DNA of 11,991 nt from contig MNVK01000111.1 in the NCBI GenBank assembly GCA_001871685.1, forward strand, positions 1-11,991, given 5' to 3'. The position numbers and the translations under genes are program-made. Numbering within the stretch: the stretch's first letter is position 1; the number at the start of each line of letters is the position of its first letter. Below are positions 1-7,675 of this stretch, one piece after another. The notes under the pieces are model-generated. The model was not told the DNA's origin, did no database searches, and saw nothing but the letters and a program-made list of their open reading frames with translations. This DNA is from Nitrospirae bacterium CG1_02_44_142. GTDB lineage: Bacteria; Nitrospirota; Thermodesulfovibrionia; Thermodesulfovibrionales; UBA1546.

Positions 1-963
1 AACCACCTTAATCCCCCTTTGCTAAGGGGGAATCAAATCCAAAAGAGTTTCCCTAATTCTAACGACCATCTCAGCAATATTGAAAAGCCTGACATTGACG
101 CTCTGTTCCTGCCCGATGGCAAGACAAAGGCTGTATTCTTCACCGGCAAGGGCGGTGTGGGCAAGACAACCATATCCTGCATTTTCGCTGTTTATACCGC
201 GCAAAAAGGTTTTAAAACGCTGCTTGTAACAACTGACCCTGCAGCGCATATCGGAGAAGTGCTTGATGCAAGGGTCGGAAGCAAACCCGTAAAGGTTACG
301 GACAACCTCTATGCTGTAATGGTGGATCAGGAAGAGGCATTCAGGGAATATAAAGAGAGGGTTTTAAGCGATGCGCGGGGGAAATATTCTGAGGATATGC
401 TCAAGGCCATGGAAGAGGAACTCAATTCCCCATGCACTGAAGAAATGGCTGCGTTTGACAAATTCGCTCAGTTCATAGAAAGCAAAGAATACGATACAGT
501 AGTATTTGACACCGCTCCGACAGGACATACCCTGAGGCTCCTTGACCTGCCGTTTGATTACGCTAAACAGGCAGAGATGATGGTTTCTGCCGATGAGGCG
601 AAAACAGCAAAAGAAACTGCAGAAAACAGGTTCAGAAAAATCATAGATATACTCAAAGACAAAAACCGCACAACCTTCTGCATTGTGCTTTATCCGGAAT
701 CCACGCCAATCCTGGAGTCATACCGCGCAATGCTGGACATGAAAGCCTCCGGCATAAATACACAGATGGTCGTTGCGAATATGATACTGACCGAGGAAGT
801 ATGCACAAACGACTTTTTTAAAAACAGGCGGGAAATGCAGATGCGGTATCTGACGGAAATCCATAAAAAGTTTAACCTTCCCGTGCTTCAGTTCCCATTG
901 ATGCAGAAAGAGATAAAGGGGCTTAAAGCCTTGGAAAGGGCCTTAAGCTATATCATCGGATAA
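1..963 (+). CDS. ArsA/GET3-family ATPase, probably partial at the 5' end
   Basis: Soluble P-loop ATPase of the ArsA (arsenite-pump) / GET3 family. Numbering from the TTG at 19, the deviant Walker A GKGGVGKT is at residues 43-50, TTDPAAH at 71-77, the switch motif FDTAPTGHT at 163-171, and a conserved Cys lies in SPCTEE (C139). That Cys context resembles the second half of two-domain E. coli ArsA (SPCTEE), as does the linker-like stretch before the P-loop. The only conventional start in the N-terminal region is the TTG at 19, which sits inside a hairpin and lacks a ribosome binding site. The frame stays open to base 1, so I annotate it as partial. It may be the C-terminal half of a two-domain ArsA, or a single-domain protein with a mis-set start. 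No arsenic genes are visible, so arsenite efflux is not shown; a GET3-like targeting role is equally possible. The stop lies 8 bases from the convergent M50 stop. Confidence 0.8.
   Translation, partial: NHLNPPLLRGNQIQKSFPNSNDHLSNIEKPDIDALFLPDGKTKAVFFTGKGGVGKTTISCIFAVYTAQKGFKTLLVTTDPAAHIGEVLDARVGSKPVKVTDNLYAVMVDQEEAFREYKERVLSDARGKYSEDMLKAMEEELNSPCTEEMAAFDKFAQFIESKEYDTVVFDTAPTGHTLRLLDLPFDYAKQAEMMVSADEAKTAKETAENRFRKIIDILKDKNRTTFCIVLYPESTPILESYRAMLDMKASGINTQMVVANMILTEEVCTNDFFKNRREMQMRYLTEIHKKFNLPVLQFPLMQKEIKGLKALERALSYIIG
12..31. repeat. Small C/G-rich palindrome (hairpin)
   Basis: An 8-bp perfect stem, TCCCCCTT (12-19) with AAGGGGGA (24-31), around a four-base loop. Hairpins of this CCCCCTT/AAGGGGG type are commonly dispersed intergenic repeats in environmental bacterial genomes. 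Here it lies inside, or just before, the ArsA-like reading frame and reads through as an LNPPLLRGN-type peptide. There is no T-run after either arm in the window, so a terminator role is not supported. Confidence 0.6.
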
Positions 964-971
964 CTAACCTT

Positions 972-1613
972 TCATTGTCCCAAAAGAAGGTATCTTATGA
1001 GAATTATTATCGGGACTATGACGTAGTCTGTAATTCTCAGGAATATAAGCCCAAGCAGGATAAAAAAACCGTAAGGCTCAATCCTGCTGTAAGCTGCCGC
1101 CTGCCTGTAAGGCAGCAGTCCCATCAATATCTTGCTTCCATCAAGCGGAGGCACAGGAATCAGATTAAAAACCCCAAGGCCGATATTAATCGTAACTGTA
1201 ATCTGAGTTATCAGGATAAGAGGGGCAAGAATTTTTTGCCCAAGATCGCTAAAAGGAGAAACAGGCAGATTCAGCAGAAACCTGAAAACAACAGCCGCAA
1301 TAAAAGCAATAACCAAATTCGCCGCAGGCCCTGCGAGAGACACCCATATCATATCCCTTTTAGGGTTTCTCAGATTATACGGATTCACAGGAACCGGCTT
1401 GGCCCAGCCAATCATCCTCGTAACAACAAATACCAGAGTGCCGATGGGGTCCAGATGTTTTAGCGGATTAATCGTAAGCCTTCCTGCAAGCCTTGCAGTC
1501 GGGTCGCCGAGCCTGTCTGCAACATAACCGTGGGCCAGCTCATGGAATGTAACCGCTATGAGAACAGGAAAAGCCAGGAGGACTATCTGCCGGATTATAT
1601 CTGTAAAATCCAA
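972..1613 (-). CDS. Site-2 protease family (M50) intramembrane metalloprotease
   Basis: Small membrane zinc protease of the M50 family, in the short PDZ-less YwhC-like clade. The HELAH zinc motif (residues 24-28) lies in the first hydrophobic segment. It is followed by HLDPIG (53-58), GWAKPVPVNPYNLRNP (69-84), the SLAGPAANL segment (92-100) and NLIPVPPLDG (150-159), whose Asp158 is the expected third zinc ligand. Several further hydrophobic helices run to the C-terminus; 213 residues is normal for this clade. The start is TTG at 1613, with AGGACAGGGA just upstream on the minus strand as a plausible ribosome binding site. No ATG precedes the HELAH motif. The gene follows the PEPCK gene by 33 bases, probably in one transcript. 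Its physiological substrate is unknown; the close family members are annotated only as site-2 protease-like. Confidence 0.9.
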   Translation of the reverse strand: MDFTDIIRQIVLLAFPVLIAVTFHELAHGYVADRLGDPTARLAGRLTINPLKHLDPIGTLVFVVTRMIGWAKPVPVNPYNLRNPKRDMIWVSLAGPAANLVIAFIAAVVFRFLLNLPVSPFSDLGQKILAPLILITQITVTINIGLGVFNLIPVPPLDGSKILMGLLPYRQAAAYSRIEPYGFFILLGLIFLRITDYVIVPIIILIRYLLLGQ

Positions 1614-1646
1614 AATTCCCTGTCCTTTGCGCTGAGATTAATCATA

Positions 1647-3308
1647 TCAAATCGGATGCACTATCCTGTCAATCACTGTCCTGGCAACAACCAGCGGGTC
1701 TATAAAGGCGCTTTCCATGTCGTGTTCAATATCCCTTTTGTTTGAGAGGAATGTAATCCTGTCCTGCATCCTGTCGCGGAGAAAGCTGAGATATTCAGGA
1801 TCCCTTGCCGGCTTGTATTTCTTTTCGTAGTCATTTCCGAAAAGCTCATTGCCGTTTCTTGGAAGAAGCATCCCTTCAAATGCCTTCCAGCCTCTCCACT
1901 CAATATTCCCTCTTACAAGTTCAGTGACTATTGCAAGCGATAGTTCCTTTGGAATATCTATAAGATTATCAGGAAGGCCGAACGCATGCGTGTTCATGAT
2001 ATAACATCCGGTTCCGAGTTTGAAAAGCTTTTTGAACTGATGACAGTCAACCATAAGCGGATGCACCCTGAAGGGGTTTGCAAACGGCTCTATCACAAGC
2101 TTTGCAAGTTCTTCCTTTGGCACATTTTCAACCCCTTTTGCGCGCAGCGTGCTTAAGGAAGCGCCCATTGCAACTGCAAGCCCCACTGAATCTATCTTGC
2201 ATATAGGCGGCAGGCTTGTATCCTTTTGAAGCCATATAACCATTCCCGGCCTCTCACAGGAATTTGCATGGTTGAACATATCCCTTGATTTAATGCACCG
2301 CCCATTGTCATTCCTGATATCTTCACAGACTATTTTCCTCTTGCCGCCGGGGAGCAGTGTAGCGCCAACATTCTGCGCTGAATAAAAATACTTTATGTCA
2401 GGGTCATTAAACCTTACAGAGTCTGTCTTATCAAAGAGGCTCGGCTCAAGAGCCACGGTAACATTATGTTCCAGGTCTATAAGAAATGCATCGTCATGAA
2501 TTACAGTCACTCTTTCAGTCTTTTTTAAAGCGCCTGCATGGTCGGGGCTGTTTGTGATGGAAGATTTTCCGGAACCTGAAAGGCCGAATACAGCTACGGG
2601 AGGCCTGCTGCCGATTTTCTTTATTCCTCCATGACATGCAACCATGTTCTGGCGCACTCCCATGGTCCAGGCAAGCGTCAGCGTCCCCTTCTTCCTCTCG
2701 CCAAAATACCTGAGTCCGAGAATTGCAATGCAGTTTTGCGCCTCATCAATAATAACAAGTCCGTTTGGAAACTCAGGATGAGACCACTCAGGGTCAGTAA
2801 ATACAAGTATATCCGGTTCATCAAGCGGCCGTGATTTTTTGTATGCATCTATCCACGGCTTCATCCACGGAGCAAAATTGATTCCCCAGTCAAGCATATT
2901 CTTTGCATCAGTCTCAGCGCCTACCAGATGCGCCTTAACCATAAAATCAGGATGCAGCCCGACAATTCCTTCAAGCCATAATCCCGGCCTGCGGTTAAAA
3001 TGATAAATGGCCTCGCCGAGTATCTGCAGATATCTATCCCTCTCCTTGCCCATCTCTCTGACCAGACGTCTCGCCCTCGCCGTGCGGCCCACGATTCCGC
3101 CGTCATTAGAAACAAGAACCTTCGCATCCTTTGGAAGTCCGAACTGTCCGGGTTTGTACATTGGATGAGAAGTTACTATAATCTCCGGCTGTTTTACTGC
3201 AAGCCTGTAAAGTTCAGCCATTGACGCCTTTCTTACAGAATTGGCAAAAAAGGCGCTTTCAATATACGCCCTCCATGAAGAACCCGGAATCTTGTGTTTA
3301 GTTGCCAT
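1647..3308 (-). CDS. Divergent phosphoenolpyruvate carboxykinase (ATP-type)
   Basis: Predicted PEPCK of the ATP-dependent superfamily, which interconverts oxaloacetate and ATP with PEP, CO2 and ADP. Motifs occur in family order: GRTARAR (74-80, in place of TGRSPKDK), YFGERKKG (201-208, matching the Y-G-E-x-K-K-G block that supplies a metal-binding Lys), CHGG with His226 (metal-binding His), and the Walker A GLSGSGKSS (242-250, canonical GLSGTGKTT). HDDAFLID (271-278) follows where GDDEHGW is usual, then LPP (366-368) and YIMNTHAFG (436-444, matching YLVNTGWNG). At 553 residues it is slightly longer than E. coli PckA (540). The overall divergence and the altered kinase-2 motif mean the exact activity is not certain, so no symbol is given. 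ATG at 3308 has a strong AAAGGAG site 5 bases upstream. A promoter-like box precedes the gene. It sits downstream of folP with no functional link to it that I can see. Confidence 0.82.
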   Translation of the reverse strand: MATKHKIPGSSWRAYIESAFFANSVRKASMAELYRLAVKQPEIIVTSHPMYKPGQFGLPKDAKVLVSNDGGIVGRTARARRLVREMGKERDRYLQILGEAIYHFNRRPGLWLEGIVGLHPDFMVKAHLVGAETDAKNMLDWGINFAPWMKPWIDAYKKSRPLDEPDILVFTDPEWSHPEFPNGLVIIDEAQNCIAILGLRYFGERKKGTLTLAWTMGVRQNMVACHGGIKKIGSRPPVAVFGLSGSGKSSITNSPDHAGALKKTERVTVIHDDAFLIDLEHNVTVALEPSLFDKTDSVRFNDPDIKYFYSAQNVGATLLPGGKRKIVCEDIRNDNGRCIKSRDMFNHANSCERPGMVIWLQKDTSLPPICKIDSVGLAVAMGASLSTLRAKGVENVPKEELAKLVIEPFANPFRVHPLMVDCHQFKKLFKLGTGCYIMNTHAFGLPDNLIDIPKELSLAIVTELVRGNIEWRGWKAFEGMLLPRNGNELFGNDYEKKYKPARDPEYLSFLRDRMQDRITFLSNKRDIEHDMESAFIDPLVVARTVIDRIVHPI

Positions 3309-3346
3309 TCAAACTCCTTTGAATTTTATAGGAAAAGACAATTGAA

Positions 3347-3376
3347 ATTATAATAGATTTCTTAATTTAAAAGCAA
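3347..3376 (-). promoter_or_regulatory. Candidate promoter for the PEPCK gene
   Basis: On the minus strand a perfect TATAAT (3352-3347) lies about 39 bases before the ATG at 3308, which would give a leader of roughly 30 bases. A weak −35 match, TTGCTT (3376-3371), lies 18 bases upstream. It is in the 116-base gap after folP, the longest gap inside the gene run, which fits a separate promoter for PEPCK and the M50 gene. A perfect −10 in AT-rich DNA can arise by chance. Confidence 0.45.
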
Positions 3377-3424
3377 TAACAGCAGCAATCCAACGGCTGG
3401 ATACAGGTATTTAAACTGATTTGT

Positions 3425-4270
3425 TCAGTTCACGCTCATTCTTTTTATTGCATCTGCAACAAGCGCAACCTTTTTCATCTCCTTCACATCATGAACCCTG
3501 ATAATGTTTGCGCCGTTTAAAATCGAGATTGCAGCCGCAGCCTCAGAGCCTTCAAGCCTCTCTGACACAGGGGCATCGCCAAGAATCTTTCCTATGAATG
3601 CCTTTCTTGATACTCCCACAAGCAATGGTTTTTCAAGAAGTGTAAATTCACGGAGGTTTTTTATTATCTCAAGGTTATGGTCAAAGGTCTTTCCAAAACC
3701 GATTCCGGGGTCTATTATGATTTTATCTTCAGTTATTCCTGATTCAACGGCAAGCCTTATGCTTTCTCTGAAGTAATCCGTAATCTCCGGGATAAGAGCT
3801 TCGTATATTGGATTTGCCTGCATATCCTTGGGCATCCCTTTGATGTGCATGATAACAACAGGGACTTTATATTGAGAAACAACCTTCGGCATCTCAGGGT
3901 CAAAGCGCAGCCCGCTTATGTCATTAACAATGGACGCGCCTGCATCCAAGGCCCTCCTTGCGACCTCTGCCTTGTAGGTGTCAATTGATACGGGTACTTT
4001 TATTTTTTTAGAAATCTCTTCAATGACAGGAATAGTTCTATCTATCTCTTCCTGAAGGGGAACAGGCTCAGAGCCGGGTCTTGTTGATTCTCCGCCGACG
4101 TCAATGATATCAGCGCCTTCTTCAACCATCTCATAAGCCCTTCTGATTGCAGAGGCTTTGTCAAAATGCCGCCCTCCGTCCGAAAACGAATCAGGCGTAA
4201 CATTAAGAATACCCATGAGACAGGTTTTTTTAGAGAAATCCAGAGAGAAACTCTGCCATGTCAGCTTCAA
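3425..4270 (-). CDS. folP: Dihydropteroate synthase
   Basis: Condenses 6-hydroxymethyl-dihydropterin pyrophosphate with p-aminobenzoate to form dihydropteroate in folate synthesis; this is the sulfonamide target. Signatures are MGILNVTPDSFSDGG near residue 19, DVGGESTRPG, SIDTYKAEVA, NDISGL, MHIKGMPKDMQ, DPGIGFGKTFDHN, GVSRKAF and the C-terminal IRVHDV. The 281-residue length matches E. coli FolP (282). The start is TTG at 4270, embedded in the stop of ftsH as TTGA (TGA is the ftsH stop). The resulting N-terminus MKLTWQSFSLDF aligns with E. coli MKLFAQGTSLDL, which supports this unusual start. There is only a weak AAGG upstream, so translation is probably coupled to ftsH. The ftsH–folP order is shared with many bacteria, including E. 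coli. Confidence 0.96.
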   Translation of the reverse strand: MKLTWQSFSLDFSKKTCLMGILNVTPDSFSDGGRHFDKASAIRRAYEMVEEGADIIDVGGESTRPGSEPVPLQEEIDRTIPVIEEISKKIKVPVSIDTYKAEVARRALDAGASIVNDISGLRFDPEMPKVVSQYKVPVVIMHIKGMPKDMQANPIYEALIPEITDYFRESIRLAVESGITEDKIIIDPGIGFGKTFDHNLEIIKNLREFTLLEKPLLVGVSRKAFIGKILGDAPVSERLEGSEAAAAISILNGANIIRVHDVKEMKKVALVADAIKRMSVN

Positions 4271-6075
4271 GTCTGCAAAACCTTTTTTGATTCAAATTCT
4301 TTTACAAGCGCCTCTATCTCTACGGCGTCCAATGTCTCTTTTTCAAGAAGCGCCTTTGCAAGGGCGTCAAGGAAATCAAAATTCTCAGAAACAATAGCCT
4401 TTGCGCTTTCATACGCCTCCATGACTAAGCGCTTTACCTCTTCGTCAATGTCCACAGCGGTCTTTTCGCTGTAGTCTTTATGCTTTGCTATCTCTCTTCC
4501 GAGGAATATCTGCTCGTCTTTCTTGCCGAAGGTCAGCGGGCCGAGCTTTTCGCTCATACCCCATTCTGTAACCATCCGCCTTGCAAGCTCAGTGGCGCGT
4601 TCAAGGTCATTGCCTGCGCCTGTGGTCATATGCTTTAAGGCAATTTCTTCAGCAGCCCTTCCGCCAAGAAAAACTGTAAGCGTCTTTAAGAGATAATCCT
4701 TTGAATATGTATATCTATCGTCAAGAGGAAGCTGCTGCGTTACGCCGAGCGCCATTCCGCGGGGAATGATGCTTACCTTATGTATGGGGTCTGTTCCCGG
4801 GGTAAGCTTTGCAACCAGGGCGTGCCCTGCCTCATGATAGGCCGTATTCTTCTTTTCTACATCGCTTATTATCATGCTCTTTCGCTCAACACCCATGAGG
4901 ACTTTATCCTTTGCAAATTCAAAGTCAGACATATCAACCTTGGCCTTTGATTTTCTCGCGGCAAGAAGCGCCGCCTCATTTACAAGATTCGCCAGGTCAG
5001 CGCCTGAAAATCCGGGAGCCCCTCTCGCAATAATCTCAAGATTAACATTTTCGTCCAACGGTATATTCTTGGTATGCACCTTTAATATCTCATGCCTTCC
5101 CTTAAGGTCAGGCACAGACACAATAACCTGCCTGTCAAATCTGCCCGGTCTTAGAAGCGCCGGGTCCAGCACATCCGGCCTGTTGGTTGCCGCCAGGATT
5201 ATCACGCCCTCATTCCCTTCAAAACCATCCATCTCAACCAGCAGTTGATTTAATGTCTGTTCTCTTTCGTCGTGCCCGCCTCCGATACCTGAGCCCCTAT
5301 GCCGGCCGACGGCGTCTATCTCATCAATAAAGATTATGCACGGCGCGCTTTTCTTTGCCTGCTCAAATAAATCCCTCACACGCGACGCCCCGACTCCGAC
5401 AAACATCTCAACAAAGTCAGAGCCTGATATTGAAAAAAACGGAACTCCCGCTTCTCCCGCAATCGCCTTTGCAAGCAGGGTCTTCCCTGTGCCCGGGGCG
5501 CCCACAAGAAGCACACCCTTGGGCATCTTGCCTCCGAGCTTTGAAAATGTCTGGGGCGCCTTGAGAAAATCTATTACCTCCTGCACTTCTTCTTTCGCCT
5601 CTTCTATCCCCGCCACATCGGAAAAGTTTGTCTTTACAGCCTTATCAGACATGAGTTTTGCCTTGCTTTTTCCGAAAGACAATGCCTTATTGCCTCCTGT
5701 CTGCATCTGCCGCATAAAGAATATCCATATAAAAACAAGAAAGATTATAGGCCCCCATGAGAAAAAGAAATTCACATACCACGGATTCTGTTCAGGAGGC
5801 TTTGCGGTAATCTTCACTCCTTTTGCCTTCAAATCCTTCACAAGGTCTGGGTATACAGCCAGATATGTTTTAAACTTTTTCCCGTCTCTCAAACGTCCTG
5901 TTACATAGTTTTCCGTTATAACAACCTCTTCAACGCTCCCGGCGTCAAGCCTTGCTATGAATTCGGAGAATATCATCTCCTCTTCAACCTTCTTCGGCGC
6001 ATTCAGGAGATTAAAGAGGAGTATTGTCATCACTGCCATCAGCATCCAGACAAACAGATTCCTATACTTGTTCAA
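4267..6075 (-). CDS. ftsH: ATP-dependent zinc metalloprotease FtsH
   Basis: Membrane-anchored AAA+ protease that forms hexamers and degrades misassembled membrane proteins and short-lived regulators. Two N-terminal transmembrane segments (about residues 7-25 and 103-121) flank a periplasmic domain of about 75 residues. The AAA module has Walker A GAPGTGKT (192-199), the pore motif FVGV (225-228), Walker B IIFIDEID (247-254) and the second region of homology around TNRPDVLDPALLRPGRFDR (297-315). The protease domain carries HEAGH (414-418), and Asp490 in GAGNDLERA is the expected third zinc ligand. The length of 602 is typical. The start is TTG at 6075, supported by a strong AAGGAGG five bases upstream and by its position just before the first membrane helix. 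The gene follows rph by 42 bases and overlaps folP. The usual upstream tilS/hpt neighbours are absent. Confidence 0.97.
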   Translation of the reverse strand: MNKYRNLFVWMLMAVMTILLFNLLNAPKKVEEEMIFSEFIARLDAGSVEEVVITENYVTGRLRDGKKFKTYLAVYPDLVKDLKAKGVKITAKPPEQNPWYVNFFFSWGPIIFLVFIWIFFMRQMQTGGNKALSFGKSKAKLMSDKAVKTNFSDVAGIEEAKEEVQEVIDFLKAPQTFSKLGGKMPKGVLLVGAPGTGKTLLAKAIAGEAGVPFFSISGSDFVEMFVGVGASRVRDLFEQAKKSAPCIIFIDEIDAVGRHRGSGIGGGHDEREQTLNQLLVEMDGFEGNEGVIILAATNRPDVLDPALLRPGRFDRQVIVSVPDLKGRHEILKVHTKNIPLDENVNLEIIARGAPGFSGADLANLVNEAALLAARKSKAKVDMSDFEFAKDKVLMGVERKSMIISDVEKKNTAYHEAGHALVAKLTPGTDPIHKVSIIPRGMALGVTQQLPLDDRYTYSKDYLLKTLTVFLGGRAAEEIALKHMTTGAGNDLERATELARRMVTEWGMSEKLGPLTFGKKDEQIFLGREIAKHKDYSEKTAVDIDEEVKRLVMEAYESAKAIVSENFDFLDALAKALLEKETLDAVEIEALVKEFESKKVLQT

Positions 6076-6117
6076 ACCTTCCTCCTTGAATATATACCTG
6101 ATATTTTACCACATTAT

Positions 6118-6852
6118 CTAAAAACTCAGCACGCCGTCAATTTTCACAATACTTTTCTGAATTTCCACCAGCTTCTTAATCCCGTCTCCCGCCAGGTCTA
6201 TAAGCCTGTCATGAGTCTTTCTTGAAAATGGAATCCCCTCTGCCGTGCCCTGCACCTCAACAAAATTCCCGCTGCCGGTCATAACGACATTCATATCAAC
6301 CTCTGCCGTAGAATCTTCCGCATAACTAAGGTCCAGAACAGGCTCGCCATTCACAATGCCCACGCTGACAGCAGCAAGGTAATCTTTTAACGGCATCCTT
6401 TCCAGCATCCCCGTTTTAAGAGCATACCTGAGCGCATCTGCAAGACAGATAAACGCTCCTGTTATACTCACAGTCCTTGTGCTGCCGTCCGCCTGTATTA
6501 CATCGCAGTCTATCCATACTGTCCTTTCACCGAGCATGGCGAGGTCAACAACCGACCTTAACGCCCTTCCTATAAGCCTCTGAATCTCGTGCGTTCTTCC
6601 GCCGACCCTTCCCGAGCTTGACTCGCGCACTATCCTGGTATGAGACGACTTCGGGAGCATTGAATACTCTGCCGTCACCCATCCTTTTTTATGGTCCTTC
6701 AGAAACTGCGGGACTTTTTCTTCTATTGACGCCGTGCAGATAACCCTTGTGTTTCCCATCTCAATAAGCACAGAACCCTCCGCTGTCCCTACAAATCCTC
6801 TTGTGATTTTCAATTTTCTCAGTTCTGTGTTTGCTCTGTTGTCAATCCTCAT
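6118..6852 (-). CDS. rph: Ribonuclease PH
   Basis: Phosphate-dependent 3'-5' exoribonuclease that trims tRNA precursors beyond the CCA end. It is a single RNase-PH domain of 244 residues (E. coli family length 238). The phosphate-binding Arg86 lies in GGRTHEIQRLIGR, the active-site acidic pair lies in YAEDSTAEVDMN (Asp180 and Asp186), and the family motif GTAEGIPFSR is at 202-211. The C-terminus is complete. ATG at 6852 is preceded by GGAGG four bases upstream. It lies 13 bases downstream of murI. In many genomes rph is followed by rdgB (ITPase); here ftsH follows instead. Confidence 0.96.
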   Translation of the reverse strand: MRIDNRANTELRKLKITRGFVGTAEGSVLIEMGNTRVICTASIEEKVPQFLKDHKKGWVTAEYSMLPKSSHTRIVRESSSGRVGGRTHEIQRLIGRALRSVVDLAMLGERTVWIDCDVIQADGSTRTVSITGAFICLADALRYALKTGMLERMPLKDYLAAVSVGIVNGEPVLDLSYAEDSTAEVDMNVVMTGSGNFVEVQGTAEGIPFSRKTHDRLIDLAGDGIKKLVEIQKSIVKIDGVLSF

Positions 6853-6865
6853 CTATCCTCCAAAT

Positions 6866-7675
6866 TTATAACTCTATTTTTTCTATCCGTTCTATCTTCT
6901 GCTGAAGAAACCTCTCGCCTACCATTATAAACCTCTCAGGAGAGTCTGTAACATAGAATTCCCTTGACGGTCTTTCCTTCACTCTTCTCTCTATGCCGTC
7001 TTTTTTCAATGTCCCGGCTGTTCTCTTAGTTGCCTCAACAGCAGAATCAATAAGCCTTATATCAGAGCCCATAACCTCTGCAATAACCTTTTTGAGCAGG
7101 GGATAATGCGTGCATCCTAAAACAAGAGTATCCACCCCCTTCTCTTTCACCTTTCTTAAGTATTTTTCCGCAATCATCATTGCGATTTCTCCTTCTATCC
7201 ACCCCTCCTCAACCAGCGGGACAAAGAGAGGGCATGAAAATCCGAATACCTGCGCACTGCCGTCAATCGCTTCTATTGCCTTCTTATATGCGCTGCTTCT
7301 GATGGTCGCCTCTGTTCCTATTACGCCTATTTTTTTATTCCTCGTGCTCTTTACCGCCTCGCTCGCGCCCGGCTCTATAACGCCTATAACCGGAACAGAC
7401 ACGCTTTTCCTTATTGCTTCAAGACTGACAGAGGATGCGGTATTGCACGCAACAACAAGAAGTTTTATGCCCTTTGACGCGAGAAACCGCACATTCTCAA
7501 AAGAATACCTTGTCACGGTTTCAGGCGACCTTATGCCGTAAGGCACTCTTGCCGTATCTCCGAGATATATTGTGTTTTCATCCGGCAATAACCTGAATAG
7601 CTCCTTGAGGGCCGTAAGCCCGCCCACTCCGGAATCAAAGACTCCTATAGGACTGTTGTTATTTATCTCATTCAT
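6866..7675 (-). CDS. murI: Glutamate racemase
   Basis: Cofactor-independent racemase that makes D-glutamate for the peptidoglycan stem peptide; cytoplasmic. The N-terminal IGVFDSGVGGLTALKEL block holds Asp14 and Ser15. The two catalytic cysteines are in VACNTASS (Cys77) and LGCTHYPLL (Cys188). The substrate-loop segment YLGDTARVPYG (37-47) is also present. The 269-residue length is standard. The ATG at 7675 overlaps the GerMN gene stop by four bases (ATGA) and has no good Shine-Dalgarno, so it is probably translated by coupling. Its position next to a GerMN protein and rph matches the racE–gerM–rph order of Bacillus subtilis. Confidence 0.96.
   Translation of the reverse strand: MNEINNNSPIGVFDSGVGGLTALKELFRLLPDENTIYLGDTARVPYGIRSPETVTRYSFENVRFLASKGIKLLVVACNTASSVSLEAIRKSVSVPVIGVIEPGASEAVKSTRNKKIGVIGTEATIRSSAYKKAIEAIDGSAQVFGFSCPLFVPLVEEGWIEGEIAMMIAEKYLRKVKEKGVDTLVLGCTHYPLLKKVIAEVMGSDIRLIDSAVEATKRTAGTLKKDGIERRVKERPSREFYVTDSPERFIMVGERFLQQKIERIEKIEL

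Noticed and set aside
975..1463. Plus-strand frame of 162 codons
   Set aside because: Antisense to the M50 protease, with a basic, low-quality composition and no ribosome binding site.
3386..3410. ATCCA/TGGAT inverted repeat after folP as a terminator
   Set aside because: The stem is only 5 bp and is not followed by a T-run on either strand.
5336..5908. Plus-strand frame of 190 codons
   Set aside because: Antisense to ftsH; its length follows from codon use in the real gene and it shows no domain.
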